DNA of 13,205 nucleotides from an uncultured Collinsella sp. (GTDB taxonomy: Bacteria > Actinomycetota > Coriobacteriia > Coriobacteriales > Coriobacteriaceae). The notes beneath the pieces were generated by a model that made no database searches, was not told the DNA's origin, and saw nothing but the letters and a program-made list of their open reading frames with translations. The translations under genes were made by a program, and so were the position numbers. The DNA lies in assembly GCA_900544425.1 (NCBI GenBank), contig UQUX01000046.1:1-13205 (forward strand), written 5' to 3'. This document shows, piece after piece, positions 1 through 6,009 of this stretch. Every line of letters begins with the position of its first letter. The stretch's first letter is position 1.

Positions 1-262
1 ATATATTGCCAGACCGGAGGGGCGCCGTGGGCGGGAATCGCGCACTCCATATTTTGTTCACAAATGAATAGGTCCCTCAGTCGCATCACTGAGGTTAAAA
101 CTGAAGCATTGGCTTCTGATATTGGCGATGACCAGCTGTTTTATGTGTATTGAGACATCGGTCATCTCTGGAGCGCTACTTTACTCCAAAGGCATCAGTT
201 ATTTGTTTCCCATCGGTAAAAGGCGGGTTTTGTTCGCCAAGCGTTCTTATATATAGCTAGAT
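1..262. other. Leading stretch without a recognised gene
   Basis: I recognise no gene here. One plus-strand frame is open from base 1 to a TGA at 151-153, with its only ATG at 64, and could be the tail of a gene cut by the window edge. Its codons (ATA, AGG, TTG, many A/T third positions) are unlike the GC-rich genes of the window and its 50 residues match no family I know. A small hairpin is visible at 75-94 (cctcagt/actgagg, loop of six). The stretch is more AT-rich than the rest and ends at the palindrome that opens the tRNA-Lys repeat. Confidence 0.4.
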
Positions 263-350
263 ACGGGTTCGAACCCGTGCACCGGCAACAAAAAAGCGAC
301 CAACCGGAGTTGACCGTCTCAACAATCTTTGGGTGGGCCGTCAGGGGTTC
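263..350 (-). repeat. Distal copy (A) of tRNA-Lys 3'-end/terminator repeat
   Basis: This 88-bp block repeats 441-529. Positions 302-350 match 481-529 with one mismatch in 49 (307 versus 486). Read on the minus strand it holds the last 17 nt of tRNA-Lys (T-loop edge to discriminator), its trailer, a terminator-like hairpin and then a perfect 16-bp palindrome, acgggttcgaacccgt (263-278), that resembles a T-arm. It diverges from the true tRNA at 351, inside the T-loop. It is therefore a 3' fragment and not a tRNA gene: no D-arm or anticodon arm is present. Duplication or integration scar are both possible origins. Confidence 0.85.
290..318 (-). terminator. Second, weaker terminator-like hairpin in repeat copy A
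   Basis: On the minus strand a stem of eight pairs (two of them G-U) with a TCCG loop is followed by six T residues (plus-strand A290-295). It is the diverged counterpart of the tRNA-Lys terminator at 468-497. It could act as a fail-safe terminator for transcripts that read through the first one. Confidence 0.6.
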
Positions 351-440
351 AGCCTGCTTCGCAGGCGGCCGCTGCGGCGCTTTCGCGCCTTGCGCGCTGC
401 GCTGGCAAACGCTCACGCGTTTACTCAGCTCCGCGCCCCG
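351..440. repeat. GC-rich hairpin body inserted at tRNA-Lys T-loop
   Basis: This 90-bp segment separates the two tRNA-Lys repeat copies. It contains a series of small hairpins: cctgc-ttc-gcagg (353-365), ggcgc-tttc-gcgcc (376-389) and aaacgc-tcac-gcgttt (407-422). It runs into a T-arm-like cgggttcgaaccc at 442-454. The same hairpins in the same order occur beside tRNA-Gly at 9213-9329, with compensating stem and loop changes. It has no convincing reading frame. A short non-autonomous mobile element or a structured RNA are the alternatives. Confidence 0.7.
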
Positions 441-529
441 ACGGGTTCGAACCCATGAAAGGGCGACAAAAAAGACGGCCAACCGAAGTTGACCGTCTCA
501 ACAATCTTTGGGTGGGCCGTCAGGGGTTC
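441..529 (-). repeat. Proximal copy (B) of tRNA-Lys 3'-end/terminator repeat
   Basis: This 89-bp partner of 263-350 has a period of about 178 bp. It comprises a T-arm-like acgggttcgaacccat (441-456), the functional terminator (468-497), the trailer and the 3' end of the real tRNA-Lys. Unlike copy A it continues past the T-loop into an intact tRNA gene. It carries one extra base relative to copy A, near 474-476. Confidence 0.85.
468..497 (-). terminator. Rho-independent terminator of tRNA-Lys
   Basis: On the minus strand, 15 nt after the tRNA end, a ten-pair stem (GACGGTCAAC/GTTGGCCGTC, one U-G pair) closes a TTCG tetraloop and is followed by six T residues (plus-strand A468-473). This is a textbook intrinsic terminator, well placed to end the tRNA-Lys transcript. 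Confidence 0.9.
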
Positions 530-585
530 GAACCCTGGACCTTGGGATTAAAAGTCCCCTGCTCTGCCAGCTGAGCTAACGGCCC
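513..585 (-). tRNA. tRNA-Lys (anticodon TTT)
   Basis: The 73-nt gene folds as a complete cloverleaf. The acceptor stem is GGGCCGT/ACGGCCC with discriminator A. The D-arm begins GCTCAG, the anticodon loop reads CTTTTAA (anticodon TTT, decoding AAA/AAG), and the T-arm is CAGGG-TTCGAAC-CCTG. The CCA tail is not encoded: the genome reads CCC after the discriminator, so CCA must be added by nucleotidyltransferase. It has its own promoter about 10 bp upstream and a strong terminator downstream. The T-loop is the point where the downstream repeat copy diverges. Confidence 0.97.
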
Positions 586-594
586 GCGGGTGGC

Positions 595-623
595 ATTGTA
601 CCACGGTCTGGGACTATTCCCAA
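595..623 (-). promoter_or_regulatory. Promoter of tRNA-Lys
   Basis: On the minus strand TTGGGA (623-618) and TACAAT (600-595) are separated by exactly 17 bp, a good sigma-70-type match. The -10 box ends nine bases before the tRNA, giving a leader of only a few nucleotides. The -35 box lies within the last codons of the aminopeptidase gene, whose stop is at 616-614. Confidence 0.7.
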
Positions 624-1894
624 CTCCATTGGCCGTTCTGGAAAATCACAACTTCACGTCCATCAGGCGTAATGCCCACAATATCGATGTCGTCCGTGCC
701 GATCATAAAATCGACGTGCGTGCTCGAGACGTTAACGCCATGCTCCAGAAGCTCCTCCTTGGACATGTCATACCCACCCTCGATGCATTCGGGGAAACCG
801 ACACCTAGCGCGAGATGGCAGCTAGCGTTCTCGTCATAGAGCGTATCGTAGAACAGAACACCACTTTCGCGGATCGGCGTGTTCTTGGAAATGAGCGCGA
901 CCTCTCCCAGGTGAGCAGCGCCCTCGTCAGTATCGATGATACTTGCGAGCGTTGCCTTGCCCACGCGGGCGTCGTAGTCCACCACGCGGCCGCCCTCGAA
1001 CTTAATCCAAAAATCTTCGACCTTATTGCCGTGATGGATGAGCGGCATGGCCGAGTACACGATACCGTCGGCACGCATGCGATCGGGCGAGGTGAAGACT
1101 TCCTCGGTGGGAATGTTGGGGAAGAAGGGGTGCCCATCGGGCGCCTTGCCCTTGCCGCCGGCCCACTCGTGACCTTTCGTCATGCCAATCGTCAGATCGG
1201 TTCCATTTGCCGCGGTGTAATGCAGGTAGTCGAAACGATTGTCGTTCAGGAAACGCAGGTTCTTTTCGAATGCGGCGTCATGGAGTTCCCAGTCGCTCTC
1301 TGGGTCCTGGCCATCGGCGCGCGCGGTGTGCAGAATCGCATTCCACAGCTTATAGATTGCAACCTCATCGGCGTCTCCTGGGAACACCTCGTGCGCCCAA
1401 GCCACGACCGGAGCGCCGGCGATGCACCACGGATTGATGTTGTAATCCAGTCCACGGCGGAAAACTTTGCACTGCGTGTTCCTTGCCTTAGAAGCTGCAG
1501 CGGGCTTAGCGGGATCGATGCCCTTAAGGGCCGCAGGATCCGCACCCTCGATAAAGACAAAGCAGGCACCATCCCGGGCCAAGGAATCCAGCTGCATGCG
1601 CTTCCACTCGGGCGTCTGCTCAAAATAGCTTTTCTCGACATGCTCGTACGTGAGCCTCGTCACGGCATCATCGGCCCAAATGACCGTCACGTGGCCGGCG
1701 CCGGCAGCATAGGCCTCCGCGACCACCACGCGCGCAAACGGCGCGCACTCGACCGGAGACTGAACGACGACCTCCTGGCCGGGCTTGACGTTTACGCCCT
1801 TGCGGACGACCAGGCGCGCGTAGTTTTTAATCTTGGGCTCCAGGGCCTTCATGCCCTCCAGAGCCTCTTCGACCGTCAGGGCAGCTCGAATCAT
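614..1894 (-). CDS. M29-family metallo-aminopeptidase
   Basis: This cytoplasmic exopeptidase removes N-terminal residues from peptides with a two-metal centre, as in the AmpS/PepS/aminopeptidase T family. The 426-residue length is normal for M29. The conserved metal-ligand blocks are visible in order: NIPTEEVFTSPD (Glu264/265), HLGEVAL (Glu331), ASCHLALG (His360) and HVDFMIG (His393, Asp395). No signal peptide or membrane segment is present. I chose the ATG at 1894 because GGAG lies six bases before it; an in-frame ATG at 1906 would add four residues but has no good site. It follows the terminator at 1923-1953, so it is probably transcribed alone, although I found no clear promoter. Its last codons overlap the tRNA-Lys promoter. 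The family call is firm; substrate preference cannot be read from sequence. Confidence 0.93.
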   Translation of the reverse strand: MIRAALTVEEALEGMKALEPKIKNYARLVVRKGVNVKPGQEVVVQSPVECAPFARVVVAEAYAAGAGHVTVIWADDAVTRLTYEHVEKSYFEQTPEWKRMQLDSLARDGACFVFIEGADPAALKGIDPAKPAAASKARNTQCKVFRRGLDYNINPWCIAGAPVVAWAHEVFPGDADEVAIYKLWNAILHTARADGQDPESDWELHDAAFEKNLRFLNDNRFDYLHYTAANGTDLTIGMTKGHEWAGGKGKAPDGHPFFPNIPTEEVFTSPDRMRADGIVYSAMPLIHHGNKVEDFWIKFEGGRVVDYDARVGKATLASIIDTDEGAAHLGEVALISKNTPIRESGVLFYDTLYDENASCHLALGVGFPECIEGGYDMSKEELLEHGVNVSSTHVDFMIGTDDIDIVGITPDGREVVIFQNGQWSWE

Positions 1895-1922
1895 GTGCCA
1901 CTCCATCTATCTATAGAACAGT

Positions 1923-1953
1923 AAAAAGGCGCGCCGCAAAAACGACGCGCCTT
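1923..1953 (-). terminator. Rho-independent terminator after purC/membrane-protein unit
   Basis: On the minus strand an eleven-pair GC-rich stem (AAGGCGCGTCG/CGGCGCGCCTT, one wobble) with a TTTTTG loop is followed by a run of five T residues (plus-strand A1923-1927). It lies 31 bp after the membrane-protein stop and 28 bp before the aminopeptidase start, and so separates two transcription units. Confidence 0.92.
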
Positions 1954-1983
1954 ATATCTTAGCGATAAGTATGTATGCAAACG

Positions 1984-2559
1984 CTACTTCTTCTTGGAGT
2001 CCTTCTTGTCCTCCTCGGCAGCCGCGCGCTCAATAAGAGCGTTGAGCTTGTTCTCGGACATGCCCTCGGCCTGCGCGCGGTACATGTTGCGCAAGGGACG
2101 AATACGAGCGAAGTCATAGATAAAGTCGCCCAAAATGATGACGTAGGACAAAACAATGCCGACCATCTGGACAGGGCTGGACACCATGCCAGCGGGAGCG
2201 AAGTACAGCGAGGCCCAAATTGCCACGATGAGCACCATGCCGATAGCGAGCACAACCCACCAAATACGGCGGCGCTTGGTGTAGTCCTCGTCCTGCTTGA
2301 GGAGGATATTCGACACCGTATAGATGCGGTCCTCCTTGGCGCGCTGCTTAGCCTTGCGGGCGCGCTTCTCCTCTTTAGAGAGGCCCTCGAGGTTCTCGCC
2401 CTTCTCGAGCTCTTTGCGGCGTGCCTTAGACGAAGCCGGCACGACGCGAACGGAGCTCGCTGCTTGGCGGGCGGGCTTAGCAGATGCGGCAGACTTGCGC
2501 GCAACCCCGGTAACTTCGTGGGATTGCGTGCGCTTGTTCGTGGCGCTACGGGTACTCAC
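1984..2559 (-). CDS. Basic two-helix membrane protein of unknown function
   Basis: I do not recognise a named family. The 191-residue product has a long, very basic, Ala/Ser/Lys/Arg-rich N-terminal region (residues 1-98) with a charged, probably helical stretch at about 47-78. Two hydrophobic segments follow at about 99-121 and 129-150, then a charged tail ending in a Lys/Asp cluster. Both ends probably lie in the cytoplasm by the positive-inside rule. It starts with GTG immediately after the TAA of purC, with no intervening base, and its site AAGGAGAA lies inside the last purC codons. Translation is therefore very likely coupled to purC. A strong terminator follows. A role in purine metabolism is not shown by the sequence; sharing the purC transcript may be only convenience. 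Confidence 0.8.
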   Translation of the reverse strand: MSTRSATNKRTQSHEVTGVARKSAASAKPARQAASSVRVVPASSKARRKELEKGENLEGLSKEEKRARKAKQRAKEDRIYTVSNILLKQDEDYTKRRRIWWVVLAIGMVLIVAIWASLYFAPAGMVSSPVQMVGIVLSYVIILGDFIYDFARIRPLRNMYRAQAEGMSENKLNALIERAAAEEDKKDSKKK

Positions 2560-3447
2560 TTATGCGTTCTCCTTCATGCTTGTGAACTGGGAGCCCGTGA
2601 TGATCTGGAAGGCCTCGCGATAGCGCTCGGACGTGCCATCGATGACCTCGGCGGGCAGGTGCGGGGTCTCCCCCGTCATATCCCAGTTGGCCTTGAGCCA
2701 ATTGCGGACGAATTGCTTGTCGTAGCTAGGCTGGATCTTGCCCTCCTCGTAGCTGGCAGCAGGCCAGAAACGGCTGGAGTCGGGCGTGAGACACTCGTCG
2801 ATCAGCGTGACCTTGCCATCGATGACACCAAACTCGAACTTGGTGTCGGCAATGATGATGCCACGGGTCGCGGCGTACTCGGCGGCAGCCTTGTAGATCT
2901 TGAGGGAAAGGTCACGAATCTGCGTGGCGATGTCCTCGCCCACGATCTCGCAGCAACGCTCGAACGAGATGTTCTCGTCGTGGTCACCGATCTCGGCCTT
3001 CGTGGACGGCGTGAACAGCGGCTCAGGAAGCTTGGAAGCCTCGGTCAGGCCCTCAGGCAGCTGGATGCCGCAGACGGTGCCGTTCTCGTCGTAGGTCTTC
3101 TTGCCCGAACCGGTCAGATAGCCGCGGACGATGCACTCGATAGGAATCGTCTGGGCCTTCTTAACCAGCATGGCGCGGCCAGCGAGGTAGTCACGATACT
3201 CAGCAAACTCCTCGGGGAAATCCGCCGGGTCGATGGAAACGAGATGGTTGGGGACGATGTCGGCAAACTTATCGAACCAGAATGCCGAGATGCGATTGAG
3301 TACCTCTCCCTTAAACGGAATCTCGTCGGGAAGAATGAAGTCGAACGCAGAAATGCGGTCGGTGGCGACCATCAGCAGGTTTTCACCGGCATCGTAAATA
3401 TCACGAACCTTGCCACGGGAATCCGGACGACGCTCCATCGTTGTCAC
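2560..3447 (-). CDS. purC: Phosphoribosylaminoimidazole-succinocarboxamide (SAICAR) synthase
   Basis: PurC joins aspartate to CAIR using ATP, giving SAICAR in de novo purine synthesis in the cytoplasm. Family signatures are visible: GKVRDIYD near residue 12 (ATP site), TDRISAFD at 29-36, RGYLTGS at 108-114, DTKFEFG at 201-207 and DECLTPDSSR at 217-226. I chose the GTG at 3447: AAGGAG lies eight bases before it, whereas the farther GTG at 3456 touches that site and the ATG at 3438 is too distant. The resulting 295 residues fit the longer form of PurC. Its stop abuts the GTG of the membrane protein. Upstream is a hairpin after the histidine kinase. No purine riboswitch fold was seen in the short leader. 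purB lies 4 kb away behind other genes. Confidence 0.96.
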   Translation of the reverse strand: MTTMERRPDSRGKVRDIYDAGENLLMVATDRISAFDFILPDEIPFKGEVLNRISAFWFDKFADIVPNHLVSIDPADFPEEFAEYRDYLAGRAMLVKKAQTIPIECIVRGYLTGSGKKTYDENGTVCGIQLPEGLTEASKLPEPLFTPSTKAEIGDHDENISFERCCEIVGEDIATQIRDLSLKIYKAAAEYAATRGIIIADTKFEFGVIDGKVTLIDECLTPDSSRFWPAASYEEGKIQPSYDKQFVRNWLKANWDMTGETPHLPAEVIDGTSERYREAFQIITGSQFTSMKENA

Positions 3448-3478
3448 GTGAGTCACTCCTTACCTAAATACGACAGAA

Positions 3479-3498
3479 ATGCGGGTTCTTTCCCGCAT
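3479..3498 (-). terminator. Hairpin between kinase and purC
   Basis: A perfect seven-pair stem (ATGCGGG/CCCGCAT) with a six-base loop lies in the 109-bp gap between the histidine kinase stop and the purC start. Only a broken T run (TTCTGT) follows on the minus strand, so termination may be partial. It could be a weak terminator or an attenuating hairpin in the purC leader. Confidence 0.5.
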
Positions 3499-3556
3499 GT
3501 TTTCGCAAACTCGGAGCGGCAGGGACGCGGCCCCTCCTTCACCGAATAGCGAAAAG

Positions 3557-5122
3557 CTAGTGCTCCATTGTAGTAGATGCCGCGTCTGCCGTGTGCTCGC
3601 GGGGCAGATGAATTGTAAAAGTCGTACCCTTTCCAAGATCCGACTCCACGGATATGTAGCCATGGTGACGCTCGACGATCTGCTTGGTCACGGCGAGGCC
3701 AACGCCCAGGCCGCCAGCTTCGCGGGCGCGGCTGGCATCGGCGCGCCAAAACCGCCCGAAGATGCGCGACAAATCGTCCTTGGCAATACCGATGCCGGTA
3801 TCAGAAACGGCAATGCTGACGTGCTTGCGGTCACTGAGCACCGACACCACGACCCAACCGCCCTCGGGGGTGTAGCGCATGGCGTTGCTCATGAGGTTGA
3901 TAACACATTGCGTGATCATGTCGGGATCGGCCTCGACGACATCGTCGTGACCCTGGGTCTCGTCCGCAAAACGCAGGCGCAGATCGCGGTCGACAAACAG
4001 GCGCTCCTGGGCATTAACGATGGAACGCACGAAAGGAACCATGTCCACCGGCTCAAGGTTGAGCGGAGCCGTGCTGTTTTCCATGCGCGACAGGTCGAGC
4101 ATCTGCTGCACCAGACGAGCCAGGCGACGCGTCTCGGAAGCAACGGTCTCCAAATGCTCATCGTCGGTGGGATACACGCCATCCTGCATGGCCTCGACCG
4201 TTGCGAGCATGGCCATAAGCGGCGTGCGAAGCTCGTGTGCAACGTCTGAGGTCAGGCGCTTCTCGTGTTTCATATCCTTCTCGAGCGAAGTGGCCATCTC
4301 ATCGAAGGTCTCACCCAGCTGATCGATCTCGTCATCACCGCGCAGTCCCGTGCGAGCCGACAGGTCGCCGTCACGGATTTGCTTTGCGGTACTGGTGATG
4401 CGATGAATCGGCTTGGTGAGCATGCGCGACACGAGCGATCCGATAACGACCGAAATGCAGATTGCAACAACCGCGGCGAGGGCCATGGCGTTAAAGGTCT
4501 TCTCCCTAAACGCAGAGTCCGCCTTGGTGAGCAGAGCGTCGGAGCCGATGGCCCACAGCTTTACCTGTCCGACATGCTCGCCGGAAGACGTTACAATCTC
4601 GACGTTAGCAACGCTATCGGAGTCGGTTGGAGCAGACGAGACCGGGCTATGCGATGCCCTCTTGCCGCTCGTGTCGTCGGTCGTAGCCTGGTTTTCGCGT
4701 ACATCGGCGGTGGCGCTTGCCGAGGGCCAGGAATCGTCATAAACGATCACGCCCTTTTTATTGACGACCTGCATACCCAGATCGTCGGAAACCAAACTCG
4801 ACGTTGCGACCGTGCGCAGTTCTCCCGCGGTCCAAGAGCCGTTTTCCTCATATGAGGTTGCCAACTTCTCGGCAGCGGAATTTGCGATTTCGACGATATT
4901 GGAGCGTGTGTAATCCGAAAAGACCGTGCCCCACACAACAGAGACAACGCCCACCAGCACCAATACCGTCATGAGCGATGTCAGAGCAAAAGCAAGTGCC
5001 ATGCGCGAGGGATAGCTCATCGTTGGCCGTGAATCGGAACGAGGCGTGTTCCAACTAGCCTTGGAACCCGCCTCGCTCTCCTGCTTGTGCTTTTGTCCGA
5101 TTTCAAAGCGCGCAGGTGTCAT
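3557..5122 (-). CDS. Membrane sensor histidine kinase (HAMP, HisKA, HATPase)
   Basis: This is the sensor of the two-component system formed with the regulator just upstream. The 521 residues show a 40-residue cytoplasmic lead, TM1 at about 43-66, an extracytoplasmic domain at 67-210, TM2 at about 211-231 and a HAMP linker to about 284. The H-box follows, with phospho-acceptor His296 in SDVAHELRTPL. The ATPase domain has the N-box (Asn409, Asn413 in VINLMSNAMRYTPEGG), G1 DTGIGI (441-446), F-box RIFGRFWR and G2 GGLGVGLAV (470-478). All catalytic boxes are intact. The outer domain contains a Ser/Thr/Asp-rich stretch at about 132-172 that looks disordered. The ATG lies 11 bp after the regulator stop, with AGGGA as its site; an internal ATG at codon 35 is an alternative start. 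The stimulus is unknown. Confidence 0.95.
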   Translation of the reverse strand: MTPARFEIGQKHKQESEAGSKASWNTPRSDSRPTMSYPSRMALAFALTSLMTVLVLVGVVSVVWGTVFSDYTRSNIVEIANSAAEKLATSYEENGSWTAGELRTVATSSLVSDDLGMQVVNKKGVIVYDDSWPSASATADVRENQATTDDTSGKRASHSPVSSAPTDSDSVANVEIVTSSGEHVGQVKLWAIGSDALLTKADSAFREKTFNAMALAAVVAICISVVIGSLVSRMLTKPIHRITSTAKQIRDGDLSARTGLRGDDEIDQLGETFDEMATSLEKDMKHEKRLTSDVAHELRTPLMAMLATVEAMQDGVYPTDDEHLETVASETRRLARLVQQMLDLSRMENSTAPLNLEPVDMVPFVRSIVNAQERLFVDRDLRLRFADETQGHDDVVEADPDMITQCVINLMSNAMRYTPEGGWVVVSVLSDRKHVSIAVSDTGIGIAKDDLSRIFGRFWRADASRAREAGGLGVGLAVTKQIVERHHGYISVESDLGKGTTFTIHLPREHTADAASTTMEH

Positions 5123-5133
5123 ATGTGATTTCC

Positions 5134-5856
5134 CTATTTCTCGTCCGACTTATCGGTCTTGGCCGGAGCCTCGAAGCGATAGCCGACACCATGGACGGTG
5201 TAGAGCCACTTGGGCTTCTTGGGATCATCGCCCAGCTTGGCGCGAAGATTCTTCACGTGGCTATCGATGGTGCGCTCATAGCCCTCAAAGTCATACCCGA
5301 GCACTTTCTCGACCAGCTCCATGCGGTTATACACACGGCCGGGATGGCGGGCAAGCGTGGTGAGCAGCTTGAACTCGGAAGCCGTCAGATCGACTTCCTT
5401 GCCCTCGACCAAGATCTTGTGGCCCGAGATATCGATGACCAGATCGCCGAAGTCGAGCACCTCGACGGCGGGCTCGTCGGCCTGATGGGCACGGCGGAAC
5501 AGAGCACGAACGCGGGCGACGAGCTCGCGCGGCGAGAACGGCTTAATCAGATAGTCATCGGCGCCGAGCTCAAGACCGATAATACGGTCCTCGATCTCGC
5601 CCTTAGCCGTCAGCATGATGATGGGGACATCCGAGGTATCGCGAATGGTGCGGCAAACGCGCTCGCCGGGAATCTTGGGGAGCATAAGGTCGAGCACGAC
5701 CAGGTCGAACTGATGCTTCTCGAACTCCTCGATCGCGGACTGACCGTCGCCGACGCCCACAACCCAGTAGCTTTCGCGCTCGAGATAGGCAGCGACGGCG
5801 TCACGGATTGCCTTCTCATCCTCGACCAGCAGAATCTTTTTTGCATCTGAAGCCAT
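5134..5856 (-). CDS. OmpR/PhoB-family response regulator
   Basis: This is a DNA-binding transcription regulator controlled by phosphorylation, almost certainly by the adjacent kinase. The receiver domain (about residues 6-120) has the acidic pair Glu12/Asp13, phospho-acceptor Asp56 in LVVLDLMLP, Thr83 and Lys105 in LIKPF. The winged-helix domain (about 135-228) has the typical ERTIDSHVKNLRAKLGDD recognition helix and the YTVHGVGYRF wing. The 240-residue length is typical. I chose the ATG at 5856, which has a G-rich site seven bases before it; an in-frame TTG at 5877 would place that site inside the gene. It is first in a two-gene unit with the kinase. Target genes cannot be told from the window. 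Confidence 0.96.
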   Translation of the reverse strand: MASDAKKILLVEDEKAIRDAVAAYLERESYWVVGVGDGQSAIEEFEKHQFDLVVLDLMLPKIPGERVCRTIRDTSDVPIIMLTAKGEIEDRIIGLELGADDYLIKPFSPRELVARVRALFRRAHQADEPAVEVLDFGDLVIDISGHKILVEGKEVDLTASEFKLLTTLARHPGRVYNRMELVEKVLGYDFEGYERTIDSHVKNLRAKLGDDPKKPKWLYTVHGVGYRFEAPAKTDKSDEK

Positions 5857-5911
5857 AACACGGCCCCCCTGTCTCAATTAGCTAAGAACAAGCCCATTTT
5901 AACGCACCTGA

Positions 5912-5950
5912 GCCCGCCGGATGCCGCTATGACGCGGCAGCTCGGCGGGC
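5912..5950. terminator. Long GC-rich hairpin between lipoprotein and regulator genes
   Basis: Two nested stems, gcccgccg/cggcgggc (5912-5919 with 5943-5950) and tgccgc/gcggca (5922-5927 with 5934-5939), close a six-base loop. Neither strand has a T run after it, so it is not a canonical intrinsic terminator. Lying 60 bp past the lipoprotein stop, it may still mark or protect the end of that transcript. Confidence 0.5.
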
Positions 5951-6009
5951 GGTACTCACAATTACAACGCGTTTATTCCCCTGTTGGCGCCCTTTTAACC
6001 CCTCTAAGC

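Noticed and set aside
263..456. T-arm-like sequences as extra tRNA genes
   Set aside because: They lack anticodon and D arms and cannot close an acceptor stem; only 513-585 is a complete tRNA at this locus.
195..482. Minus-strand frame of 95 codons across the tRNA-Lys repeats
   Set aside because: It reads through tRNA 3' ends, terminators and hairpins, so it is not a protein gene.
815..1924. Long plus-strand open frame opposite the aminopeptidase
   Set aside because: It is a GC-driven shadow of the M29 gene; the minus-strand protein has all family motifs and a ribosome site, and the plus frame has neither.
1975..3549. 524-codon plus-strand frame opposite the membrane protein and purC
   Set aside because: It spans two well-supported minus-strand genes and has no recognisable domain; high GC content explains the open antisense frame.
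3448..3556. Purine riboswitch before purC
   Set aside because: The gap holds one simple hairpin and none of the conserved three-way-junction elements of a purine aptamer.
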